Assembly: GCA_036320915.1 (NCBI GenBank)
Contig: JAXBDG010000013.1
Location: 1,364,001 to 1,428,000, forward strand
Length of the DNA: 64,000 nucleotides
DNA from: Linnemannia elongata
Lineage: Eukaryota > Mortierellomycota > Mortierellomycetes > Mortierellales > Mortierellaceae
Direction of reading: 5' to 3'
Shown: positions 12,442 through 23,280 of the stretch, one piece after another
Layout of the letters: every line of letters begins with the position of its first letter
Numbering within the stretch: the first letter of the stretch is position 1
Translations under genes and position numbers: made by a program
The notes under the pieces: generated by a model
What the model was told of the DNA's origin: nothing
The model's input: only the letters and a program-made list of their open reading frames with translations
The model's database searches: none

Positions 12442-13351
12442 ATGGTAAGGAAACATGAATACCCTTGCACTCTGACCGTTCTATTCGTTGTTTTCCAATA
12501 GCTGAGGCGTGTCATAGGCAGGAGTTCCGAGGGTCAATCAGCAAAACTGGATTCAGAACATTCGGGATCGGGAACGAGAGATAGATTCCAACATAACTTC
12601 AACTGCTCAGCATCACTTTCTTCCGGACACTCGAAGGGACGTCGGGTACACGCGAATACTCTGAAGCAAGACGGCGCTTAACAGGAAGAAGAAGCAAACA
12701 AGTGATCTATTAACACTATCAATTGCACACATCGGCCCAATTCCCACCCGGCATCGATCTCACACTCTTTTTAACATCCTGTCTTTTATTTGTAGGCTTC
12801 CCGTGTCACCAAGTTCTCCAAGACCATCGTTCCCATGATGGATCGCGTCCTCGTCCAGCGTATCAAGCCCCAGCAGGTACATTGTCGCTCCTCGCTTCGT
12901 CGATCTGTAGACGCTTGCCATGCTGAATGTTGTGATCAAATTGAACACTTTTTCCCTATACTTAACACACGTTCTTTATTGTTCGGGCCTAATTAGAAAA
13001 CTGCTTCGGGTATCTACATTCCCGAGAAGGCCCAGGAGGCCTTGAACGAGGGACACGTCATTGCCGTCGGCAAGGGCTTGGTTACCCAGGTACATACCAT
13101 TATTCATACCCCAATTCGTCGTATTCTTCCACTATCATACCATTAGATCGAATATGCCGTCGAAACTAACATACTCCACACCTGTTGATTCTTTTTACTT
13201 CTTATTGCAATAGGAGGGCAAGATCATCCCCTCGGAGCTCAAGGAGGGCGACAAGGTTCTTTTGCCTCCCTATGGCGGTAGCGCCGTCAAGGTCGATAAC
13301 GAGGAGCTCATTCTCTTCCGCGAGTCCGAGATTCTTGCCAAGATCCAATAG
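12442..13351 (+). CDS. HSP10: Mitochondrial co-chaperonin Hsp10 (GroES), 104 aa
   Basis: Matrix co-chaperonin that caps Hsp60 and helps fold imported proteins. Four coding exons: 12442-12444 (only the ATG), 12796-12876, 12997-13089 and 13214-13351; the sum gives 104 residues, the normal length. Seen: MDRVLVQR near the start, the mobile-loop region ([17 protein letters not shown]), GHVIAVGKG, and the conserved end with [12 protein letters not shown] and [15 protein letters not shown]. The whole family signature is present. The start codon is separated from the rest by a 351-bp GT-AG intron (GTAAGG donor). No other in-frame ATG precedes the body apart from internal methionines inside the conserved fold, so this start is well supported. 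Confidence 0.95.
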
Positions 13352-13676
13352 ATGCTCTTCGCTCTTCCTTTTGTTTTTGCCTCCTTTTACTTTTTGTTCA
13401 ATATTAAAAAAACAGACAACAAAAAAAACCCCCAATGGTGAAGACTATGGTGTGTCGGGTTCTGACTGGAAAAGAAAGGGTTTATTCATTCGGGAACAAA
13501 GAGGAGCCAGCTATTCGCAGCGCAGCAACGTTTTTTCAGGCACGAAGAGTCTTATTACCTTCAAAGATGCAAGCGTCACGTGTACCTTCTTCGCCACAGT
13601 CTAGACAGTTCTCAACGGGTCTTCTTGTCCATTGAGATCTCGCGGCAAAGGCAAAGCTTAGCCGCAGCCTAAGAAC

Positions 13677-13684
13677 ATATAAAG
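13677..13684 (+). promoter_or_regulatory. TATA box of the aldo/keto reductase gene
   Basis: ATATAAAG lies 90 bases upstream of the ATG at 13774, followed by a CAAC-rich leader. Motif and spacing suit a core promoter. Confidence 0.5.
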
Positions 13685-13773
13685 GCTGCGCAACCTTCTT
13701 GCTTTACTAACGCACTTTCTTTCAGCAACTATCAACAAAACTCTCGCTCCCACCTTCACTCATTCCTTTCAAC

Positions 13774-15309
13774 ATGACACGCGTCGAACTCACTGGGCTT
13801 CAGTCCTCCATCAAACTGAGCAGCGGCCATTCCATCCCCCGACTTGGTCTGGGCGTGTACCAGGCCGAGGAAGGCAGAGAGACTGAGAACGCCGTCCTTT
13901 GGGCCTTGCAGGTACCCTCCTTGATACCTTTCTTTCTCCTTGCCTCTTGCCTTACCTACTTTCTTTCTTGCTATTCACCGTTCATACCTGTAAAGCATAT
14001 AAACGACGCGTCTTGAACAAGATGAATGTTTCGTTGACCAACTTGACTTCTCTTTTTTTTTTTTTTTTTTTTTTTTGGTCTGCAGGCAGGGTACCGCCAT
14101 ATCGACACGGCGACCATTTATGGCAACGAGAAGAGTGTCGGCAATGCCATCCGCAAGAGGTAACCAGTCGCAAGTGAAATATCATGGTTTCTTCATTCAT
14201 GCATCAGGATTAAAGGGGGGGGGCGGGTTGTCGCTTTATGTTCTGTTGGTGTCAGAATGGAAAAGACGGCTAACGTAACGGTTCGCCATTTTATTCCCCT
14301 CTTTCAAAAAGTGGTATCCCGCGCAATGAGATTTTTGTGACAACAAAGTTGACAGAGGATGATCAAGGATACGAAACAACGCTTGCCGCTTGCACTCTGT
14401 CCCTTAAGAAACTGGGTCTTGATTACATTGGTAACACATCCGCATGAAGAAGGATATGTATAGAGCTAAGAGGGCCCCCGTTGGCGCGTTTCATTTTTAC
14501 TAATTGCTTGATATCATTGTGATTCACTTATTGTTAGATTTGTACTTGATCCATTCGCCGTTGTGTGGTTCGGAATTGCGACTGCAGTCTTGGAAGGCGA
14601 TGGAGAAACTCCACGCAGATGGCAAGGTCAAAAGCATTGGTAAGCGGTTCTTCGCTTCTCGCATTTTTGTTCCCTCCCTGTGTGGCGCGTTTCGATAATC
14701 ATATGTAGCAGCATTACAAGGCACCACGGCACTCAAACGCGCACCTCTTTGTACCCCGGGATGACTTAGGTGTTTCGAACTATGGCGTGCACCATCTCAA
14801 GGAACTCCTGGACGATCCTGACGTTACTATTCGCCCAGCAGTGAACCAAATCGAAGTTCACCCCTGGTTGACCAGAACCGACATTGTCTCATTCTGCAAG
14901 AAGGACAATATTGCAGTCGAATCCTACTCGCCTTTGGTCCAGGCCCACAAACTTCGAGACCCAACTCTGAACAAGATTGCGTCTACGCATTCCAAGACAC
15001 CCGCCCAGGTCTTGATCCGTTGGAACTTGCAGAGGGGCAACATTGTGATTCCTAAAAGTAGCAAGAAGGAGAGAATTATCGAGAATGCGGATGTATTTGG
15101 GTTTGAGCTTTCGGAGGAGGAGGTTGAAGAACTTGCTGCCTTGAACGAGAACTATGTTACTGGTAAGTCTTTTTCTTTCTTGTGTCGTTTTTTTCTATGG
15201 AAGCTCTCAGGCTTTGTACTTGGAGGAGTGGACAATACGAGCTTCATGCTGCTAACCAAATGTACGTGTTTCTCTCAACATAGAATGGGATCCCACTGTC
15301 GCACCCTAA
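13774..15309 (+). CDS. Aldo/keto reductase, 283 aa
   Basis: NADPH-dependent cytosolic carbonyl reductase. Six exons: 13774-13911, 14086-14159, 14312-14430, 14538-14639, 14770-15162 and 15284-15309, all phase-consistent. Catalytic tetrad motifs are visible: [11 protein letters not shown] (Asp, Tyr), VTTKL (Lys) and LYLIHSPL (His). The cofactor-binding end has [25 protein letters not shown]. The last exon of 26 bases adds the typical ending EWDPTVAP. The length is normal for the single-domain AKR family (yeast Ypr1/Gcy1 class). Intron 1 carries a T tract directly before its acceptor. Substrate cannot be told from sequence. Confidence 0.92.
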
Positions 15310-15559
15310 AAAGCCATTATTTTTTCCTTACGACGCGCCCCACTTTATGGTGGCACACGTTTCCCAGCCGTTAAAGCTCCGTTATATCACCAACCCATGA
15401 ATTGCAGTGTGTCCTGCCTGAGATCAATAAACACTCAACATAAAAAGTAATCGCTTCGCGCTGAATGAATGAATAAGGGATATGCGTTTTTGATAGAAAG
15501 TCTTCCTTTAATAATCAGAGTCGAAAGACGGTCCGTCGAGCGTTGGTGTGACGCGAAAC

Positions 15560-16969
15560 TTAAACTCTACAAAACGTGGAAAAAGAACAAAGTGGAAGAG
15601 AACAAAAAAAAAGAGTTGTCAGTTGAGTATACTTCAATAGGTTCGTAGGGGTATAGTTCAAAAATCACGACTGCCTCCATGTTTGTGCGTTATTTTCCCA
15701 TGTCCTGAATATCATAGAATGCTGGTTTCGAGTTGCATACCTGGAGGGGTACATCATCTGTGAGAGTCGTCCAGGACAGAGAAAAAAGCACATAAGAGAA
15801 GGAAGAGAAAAGAAAAGAATGTATGCAGTGGTTAGTAACAATGAACAAAGATAATCCTAAAAGCCTTGCAGTAAAGCACATCCCGCTATTCTTCCAGAAC
15901 CAAACCACCCTCCCTCCAAAAAATAGACAAGAAACTTACGACGCGGACGGAGGCACCGAACGACTTGGCGGGCAAGTTGTTGCGGAAGCGGGCCTTGACG
16001 GCACCGGAGCCACCGTGGGCACGGGTGATACGTCCCCAGATGCAGCGGATCTTGGAACCGTTGACCTCACGCTTGGCGCGGTAGACAAAGGCAACACGCT
16101 TACCGAGGTAGAACTCGGTGTCGGCAGCAGTCTTCACACCCTCGATCTGGACGAGCGAGATATCGGGGCGCTGGTTGCGCTTGGCACGCTTGAATCCAAG
16201 AACACGACCTTTGGCGTAAAGACTAGTAGGATTTTTGTATTGAGTGATATTTGGTGGAAGTCCAGGTGTTAGTTCCGTTGTCCTTGAGAAAAGCGTTGTG
16301 GGGGGAAGAGGAAAAAAAAGATGTAGATTTCCTCCTGATGTAGACTGTATGTTATAGATTCCTGAGGCTTCCTGGAAAGTATTGTTGGGGACAGTATGAC
16401 AGCAAACGACAACTCTGGTCAAGTTGTATAGTTGTCATCCTGATCGCCTCTTGTTTGTAGTTGCTGGTGTTAAGCTGATGTTAGCGCCTGGGAGGAAGGG
16501 GGTCACACAAGCTGGTTCTGTTGCATTGTCGCTTGTTGTACTGGCATAAACTATGCCTTGTGTGCCGGTTTGTGATGTACGCTGGTGCTGCTAGGAAACT
16601 ACTCAAGTAGCCGCTGAACTGGCAGTGATGTATATGGCGGGTAGTGATCCCGTCTGTTGTCTGTTCCCTTCCTCCCGACAAGAAAAGCCGATCCTCCTGC
16701 ACCATACGATGTCTCTTTCCCCCCATCGGTCGGGTTCAGAGGTCATCCGTGGAGATCTCTCTCCTTTCCTCCCACAAAAAAAAACTGACAAGTCCAAAAG
16801 TGTTGATGATGCCGATGAAGAGTTTCCTGCTGGTTGCCGGGTTGGTTGTCGATGGATAGACGGATGGATGTGTTTTCCGATGGTGTTGGTATGCTGGATG
16901 TTCAATGCAAATAGGGTGATCTAGCGCCCTATAAATTTCGCCCCACGTCTGTCACACGCACCGAGACAT
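15560..16969 (-). CDS. RPL33: 60S ribosomal protein eL33 (RPL33/RPL35A), 104 aa
   Basis: Structural protein of the large ribosomal subunit. Coding exons on the minus strand: 16962-16969 (8 nt), 15940-16222, 15741-15757 (17 nt) and 15560-15566 (7 nt including the stop). Their sum is exactly 105 codons. Family motifs: [53 protein letters not shown], then [16 protein letters not shown] and the end MMYPSRV. The first exon encodes only Met-Ser and two bases of Arg; a 739-bp intron follows (GTGCGT donor, CTAG acceptor). I chose this start because phase and the family N-terminus (short, then RLY) both fit, and the ATG follows CACA. The tiny terminal exons are easily missed by gene finders. Confidence 0.9.
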
Positions 16970-17330
16970 TGTGCTGGTTATTGAAGCTGAAAGAGAGAGA
17001 TACACCCTGCGCGGTTCCAAAGCCCGCAATATCCTCCTCCCCTCTCACGCTAGGCCTGCACGTTTTCCTTTCATTCACTTGGGCCAGTCACAAAATTTTG
17101 ATTAAGGGGATTCCCTTTGTCCATCCTAGCAAAGAGTTACAAAACGATCTCCATGGTCGCGATTAAACCACGAACACTCTGTTCTGTCGTTCACATTTCA
17201 CTCCTCTGAATGGCGTGTTGATAATTCTTTTTTTTTATTTTTAATTACGATAGCTGTTTGTTGTTTTGTTGATGTGGTATAAGGATTAAAGAATAAATAA
17301 GAAATAGCTGTAGATATCATAAAACATGAC
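16970..17330. other. Intergenic region: eL33 promoter and 3' end of the coiled-coil gene
   Basis: 361 bp between two minus-strand genes. The part near 17220-17320 is AT-rich and would serve as the 3' region of the coiled-coil gene. The rest should carry the eL33 promoter. No clear TATA box. Confidence 0.4.
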
Positions 17331-20300
17331 TTAGAAGCACAGGAAACCGCCCTTCTTCTTTTGCATCTCCTCCTCGAGCTGCGTCTGCAGACGATCCCGC
17401 ATCCGGTTGGCATCGTCCTTGGCCTGTCTCTCCTTCTGCACTTGGGCCTCCAATTGCGTCTTGGCAGCCTCCAAACCACGTGCCTGGTTCTGGGCCTGAT
17501 CCAAGCTCTGGCGGATCTCTTCAAGCACCTGGGTCAATTCGGCGTTCTCTTGCTTGAGTTTGCGGGCTTCAACCTCCTGGGTCTGGCCCTGTTGCTGCTG
17601 CTGATTCTGGACCGTCACCAGGTCGGTCTCGAGCTGCTTGTTCTTGGATTGGGTCTTTGCCAACTCAGCTTCGAACTGGGCCAGCTTCTCGGACATGGCC
17701 TTTTGTTCTTCTTGGTATTTGGCTACAGCCGCAGCGACGGCGGCTTCGGTTGCGGCGGCGGCGGCGGCCTTGTTGGCCAGGGACTCATTTGAGTGCGAGT
17801 GAGCCACTCCACTCATCGACTTCTTCCGGGGGTGCGAGGGGTTGTGGAGGTGGCTGGTCCCATCCTCAGAGATGGCGGGCGACAACCGTGGGTTCTGGGT
17901 AGAATCTCCCTGATCGGTAGGGATTGGGGGCAGAGCAATGGTAGGGGGTGGGGTATCTGGTGGGTTGCTCAACAGACTTGAGCGCAACGACGTCGACATA
18001 CGAGGAGCGACCGACATGGGTGGGGAGGGGAAGGACGATGCTTGGACGGCTTGTTGGTCCTCGGCACGCTTCTCGAGCTGGGCAATCTTGTCCTCCAACG
18101 ACTTGATCAGCTTGGCCTGCTGCTCGCGTTCCATGGCGGCTTCCTCTTGCTTGACTCTCTTGCCTTCCTCCCCTTTCTCCTTGACCTCTTCATCTTTTTC
18201 GTCATCCTCCAGGATGATAGGTCGGTGGTGGGCGGCCAAGAGGTTAGGCAAGAGATCGGCGTTTCCGGGAGATCCATAGGGAGTGATGGGGGCCGAGAAT
18301 GGGGGTGTCGCTGGGAAGGAATCGCCATGCTTATGACGCTCAGCTTCCTCCTTGGCAATCAGCTGCTGCTCCTTGTTCCGAAGACTCAGCTCCTTCTCGC
18401 GCAGGGTCGATTCCTTGAGGTGCAATTCCTGCTCCTTGGCCTGAATCTCTTCTTCGCGGATCCGGCGTTCCTCGGTCAATTTCGCTTCAATCTCCTCGCG
18501 TTCCTCACGTTCGAGCAACTCCAAGTGGTCGCGTTGGTCCCGCTCCTCCTGGAGCTGAGCTTCAAACGATGCCTGGGCAACGGTCTGCTTCTGGTTGGCA
18601 GTGGACAACTCGCCGAGGAGTGTCTGGATCTTTTGCTCCAGCTTCTGGATCTCGTTCTCAAGCTCCTTCTCCTTAGCCCAAGGCTCGACCAAGGTCACAT
18701 CGTTTAATTGTGTGAGGTAGACGCGGAGCTGCTCCTCATAGTCGAGATCATTGTCTCCTGTCACAGTCATCTGGGTGTCGTCGCGTCTGTGATGGATGGC
18801 GTTCTCTTTGAAGTCGGAGGGTCGTCCTTGCAACTGCGACAGGAACTTGAGCATGGTTCTTACAGAGATGCTACCAGGCTCTGTGGAGGACTCGAGCCCC
18901 TTGGACAAGAACTCCTTCTCCTTTGTCAACTCTGTTTCTGCTGCTGCCTTTGTTGGCAAATCAGGGACACGAAGGTTCTCAGTCGACGACGAATCCTCCT
19001 TGGCACTGTTCGATTGTTGGACCAAGGCACTGCTGAGCTGCAAATGGTGCTCCATATCCAAAGTCAACTGCTGAGACTTTCTCTTTGTGTTGGCCTCCAG
19101 GATCCCAGCACGCTGCTGATTATCCTTGACGCCCTCGACTTGACCATCTAGCTTATCCTCGAGCTCCTGGATAGCCTTCAGCTGGTCCTGCTGCGACTGC
19201 TGCTGCTCCGCAGACCACTGGCTCAAGGACATGTGCTTGTTGTTGATAGGAAGACTGTGTCTCAACGCCTCAAGCTCCTCACGCAACGACTCAAGCGCGG
19301 AGACAGCCTCATCTCTCGACCTGCGGGCAGAATCCGCTTCTTCGTTGATGGTCGCCAACGTCGCCTGGAGGGAGCTGACCAAACGGTTGTGGGAATCTTC
19401 AAACTCAGTCATGTTCTGACGGACCTGGACGACCTCCTGGTCCTTGAGGGCCAATGCCTCGTTCAACTCTGCGGTGACTTGGTTGATACGGGCGTTCTCG
19501 GTTGACTGGGAGCTGGCGACCAAGGTTAGGGCCGACTGGAGTTGGTCGATATCCGCCTGCAACTTTTCGATGATCTGCTCCTGCAACTTGTGCTGCTCCA
19601 ACTCTGCCTTCAAGACCTTGATCTCCTCAGAACGGCGAGTCTTCAGCACCTTGAATCCATCCGACAACTGCTCGTACTCCAACTCAGCCTATTAGATATA
19701 CAACAGCGACATTAGTGAGTATATGCTAGCCGGTTGAATCATGAATAAACGACTATAGAGTAAGGATCCACTTCAACATACCTTGCCCTTGAACTCCAAT
19801 GCCTCAGCCTCGACAGTTGTGATCTTGGTCTCGAGCTCCTCGATCATGACGGCCTGGGCATCACGGGTGTCCTCCAACTGCGTAATCTGTTCGCTAAGCT
19901 CCTTGATCTTGACAGGCTCTTGTGCATTGAGCTCTCGTTGCTCGAGGGCAGCATCTCTGTATGGGGCTAGCTCCTCGAGTTCGCTGCGAAGACCAAGTAG
20001 TTCGGCCTGGGCCTTGTTGTTGGATTTTTCTGCCTCGGCCAATTGATCGCGAAGCTTCTTGATTTCTTGGTCCAATGTCTGGATACGAGCAATACTCTCA
20101 TCTCTGTATAAATTCCAGAGCAAAATAAAGGAAGAAAAAGGGAGAGAGAGAGAGAGAGAGAGAAAACGAAAACCACACAAGATTGAGATGGTTAGAAAAA
20201 AGGAGAGAGAGAGGACAATATCGTTAGATAAAGGAGAGCATAAATGGATACGCGTAGCACCGAAATTACACCCTAGCACTAAAAACGAGAGCATATAGGG

Positions 20301-21606
20301 TATGCAATTGTTTTTTTGTTTTTTTTTTGTTTTTTTTACCTGAGTCGCTCCAAAGCCCTGACCTTGGCTTCCATTTCTCCCTGCCCGCGGCTCAACTGTC
20401 TCTCGGCCTGCTCAAGTTTCTGTCGAAGTTCAGCGAGCTCAGTCTCATATGCAGTCGACATGTCTATATCGCAAGGTCAAATAGCACACGCAAACACAAG
20501 GTTCATTCCCAATTAGTTTTTTTAGCATGTCCCTACAATTAAAGATCTGCAACAGAAATAGATCCCGTATTTACACTAAACCACCTTTGGTAACAACGCT
20601 TATTATTCCTTTTTGAACATTTGATAATGAACATACCTTTGACGTCTCCAAGCTCGGTCTCTCGGCGCTTGAGGACGTTGCGGACCAGCTGGACTTCGGT
20701 CTTGAGGGACATGACGGTAACACGCTGTGCTTTGGCATCGGCTTCGGCCTTACTCTTTGTATCCTTAGTCTTGGCCAGCTCGGACTGTAACCGTTTCAGG
20801 TCCTCCTCCATATCACCCGATGGCACAAACGCGGGCTCTGCATCCTCTCCTGTTGCTGCTGCTGTTTTGGATGTTGAAGAAGGCAGACGAATCGGCATAG
20901 ATGCTTTGGAGGTGAGGGTAGTTGAACGAGGAGTAGGCTTGGCGATGGTGGTGGAGGAGCGAGAGAGGGATGCTTGATGGTCCTCTCGGAGGATCTCTTC
21001 AAAGAACGAGTCTGGGTATTCAGTGCCGTCGAGGGTGATATCGTCACTATTCGAAGGAGCCTTGGTATGATCTGTTGTGTGAAGGTCGCTTCCGTTCTCG
21101 TTCTTGCCGGCCGCCAACATAGTGATCCTGCGACTGATGTTTGATCCTGGGTTGGTGCGCACCTTTTTGGCGCCAAAGCGGTTGGTGGTCGAGGGTGACA
21201 CGTTGCTGTCGGTTGAAACTCCAGAGTTTGACTCCACTGTGGCTGGTGTTGCTGCTGCTGATGCTGGTCGTGTTGATGTCGACGGCAATGGTGGTGAGGG
21301 TGAAGGTGAAGGTGAGGATGTGGACTCAGTGAGGGACGCTCCCTCAAGTTCAAGGTCGAGACCATCGTAGAAGGAGTTGGGGGCAGGAGAAGGTGATGAT
21401 GGCGATGTGGTGGTCTCCTGAAGAGTAGAAGGATGAAACGGGGAGACTTCAGCAACGTCCTTGCTTGTCTTGTCGTCGGCAAGTGTGGTTGTGGTCGGCA
21501 TGGAAGCGTTGTTGATTGCTTTGGTATCTATTGAGACTGGAGTGGTATCAAGGTCGTGGGTGACCTCTGGTTGCTGTTGCTGATGTGAAGAAAGTGTGTC
21601 GCTCAT
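17331..21606 (-). CDS. Large coiled-coil protein with Cys-containing C-terminus, 1257 aa
   Basis: Four exons on the minus strand: 20637-21606, 20340-20463, 19782-20103 and 17331-19688, phase-consistent to 1257 residues. Residues 1-270 are disordered, rich in Ser/Thr/Pro. From about 275 on the protein is almost continuous heptad coiled coil (Leu/Glu/Lys/Gln/Ala), broken by a Ser/Pro-rich stretch near residues 960-1050 with SFPATPPFSAPITPYGSPG and PPDTPPPTIALPPIP. It ends in KKKGGFLCF, a basic patch followed by a near-terminal cysteine in a hydrophobic context. That could be a lipidation or membrane-contact signal, though it is not a CaaX box. Tether, golgin or cytoskeletal scaffold roles are plausible. 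I cannot assign a named family. Confidence 0.82.
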
Positions 21607-23015
21607 GATGGATAGGGAGGATGAGTGGAGTGATAGAGAGGGCGAGAGAGGGAGAGAGAGAGAGGGCTAGCAAGGCGGTGGCTACTTCCTAGAAGCTGGA
21701 GGTGGCTGTTTGGTTGGATGGTTGGTGGCGATGTTCCTGAAGGCGTTTCAGGGGTGAACAAGAGGGAGTGCGTGCGGGAATAAGAAAGGAAGGGGTGGAC
21801 AAAGTAGAGTTGATAAGGACGAACGACGAGTGAGTGAGTGCGTTGTGTGGCTGGCTGGGTTTCGGGTTCACTGATAATTCATTCATTCATTCATTCACTC
21901 ATCAATCACTGCACGCATGCAAACATATCAGCGTACAGCACAACAGACAGCATACAGCTCAACGATCAACAATCAAATCAATCACTCATACAATCAGTTC
22001 AGGCACACACAAGGCGCATACACACACAATCAACCTAAAGAGCAAAAGTGAGCGACAAAGTGGAAGAAGAGAAAGAAAGGAAGGAAGGGAGACAGGTATG
22101 CAAGAAGGAGAAAAGAAGGAAAGAGAGAAGAAAAGGAAAGGAAGGCGGAGAGGAATGAGGATGGAGAAAAAGGGATGAGGAGTGGATGAGAAGAAAGAGG
22201 GGGAAAGAGGAAGTGATGGAGGAAAGGGGAGAAGAGATGAGTAAAGTGAAAGAAGAAAAAAAAAAAGAAGAGGAGAGAAAGAAGAGGACAACTGAGAAGT
22301 GAAAAGTGCAAGGGATAATATTGAATGGGAAGAATGAAGGGGTGAGCTGCTGTACAGTACTGTAGCGTTTTGTTCAAAAGAAAACCAGACAAACACAAAG
22401 ACCGGGGGTAACACTTCCACGACACCCACGCCTCTCTTTCTGCTGAGCAATGGACGGTGGACAGTGAACGAGCTCAACAACACTTAACAAAACGCCCTCT
22501 TTCTTACCCTTGGTCAAACAATTGAAGTGAGAGTAGTAGTCCGTTGGATAGGAGAGTTACAAAGAGGAACGAAAGGATCCCATCCATCTTTCAATTCAAC
22601 TCTGCCCCATCCTAATGATCCCTTTGTCCATGTCCTGGCCTGTACGCATACTAGCCTCTTCTTCTTACTCTAACCCCTTTTTAAAGTCTCTCTCCCTTAT
22701 CAACTTCCCCCTTCAATGCGTACTCCCTTCCTCTCGTTCTTCATCTCCCTTTCACTCCTCGCTTTCACTCTTGGTATCACCATCGTGGTCGTTGTCGTCG
22801 TTGCGTTGATGTAGTCCATCTCCTACTCCCATCTTGGACTCCTCCTTTGTTCCGTCCTCTCCTTTCTGTCAATTCTTTTTTGTTTTCTGTTCTTTTGTCC
22901 GTCCCAGGTCCCAAAGACAAAAAAAAAAGTTGAGAGCAATCAACCCAAAAGAGTATTCCCTCTAAAACGAATGAATGAATGAAGGACAGATGGCTCACTC
23001 ACTCACTCTCGCCTT

Positions 23016-23020
<5 letters not shown>

Positions 23021-23049
<29 letters not shown>
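23021..23049 (+). repeat. (TC)n microsatellite
   Basis: Perfect dinucleotide TC tract of about 14 units in intergenic DNA. Confidence 0.9.
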
Positions 23050-23053
<4 letters not shown>

Positions 23054-23239
23054 TTTCTATCTATCTTTCTGTGTGCTTGGTCTCTCCCATAGTCGAGATT
23101 GGCCCACCTACTGGTTGAACTTGGTGAGCACATTTTTTGAGCACATCGATCCATCCCACCGCATGACGACGGACGACATTGGGGATTTGGATTGGGGGGG
23201 GGGGGGTCTGGTCTGGGGTGAATCTCATTTGGTGAATAG

Positions 23240-23242
<3 letters not shown>

Positions 23243-23278
<36 letters not shown>
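23243..23278 (+). repeat. (CT)18 microsatellite
   Basis: Perfect CT tract of 18 units, 36 bases after a G13 run at 23194-23206. Confidence 0.9.

Positions 23279-23280
<2 letters not shown>

Noticed and set aside
16737..16756. Alternative eL33 first exon (ATGACCTCTGAACCCGACCG) giving a plausible N-terminus
   Set aside because: It would need a splice donor starting AT; the 8-nt exon at 16962-16969 has a proper GT donor and the same phase.
16223..16961. snoRNA in the eL33 first intron
   Set aside because: No box C with a matching box D seen on the transcribed strand; H/ACA cannot be judged by eye.
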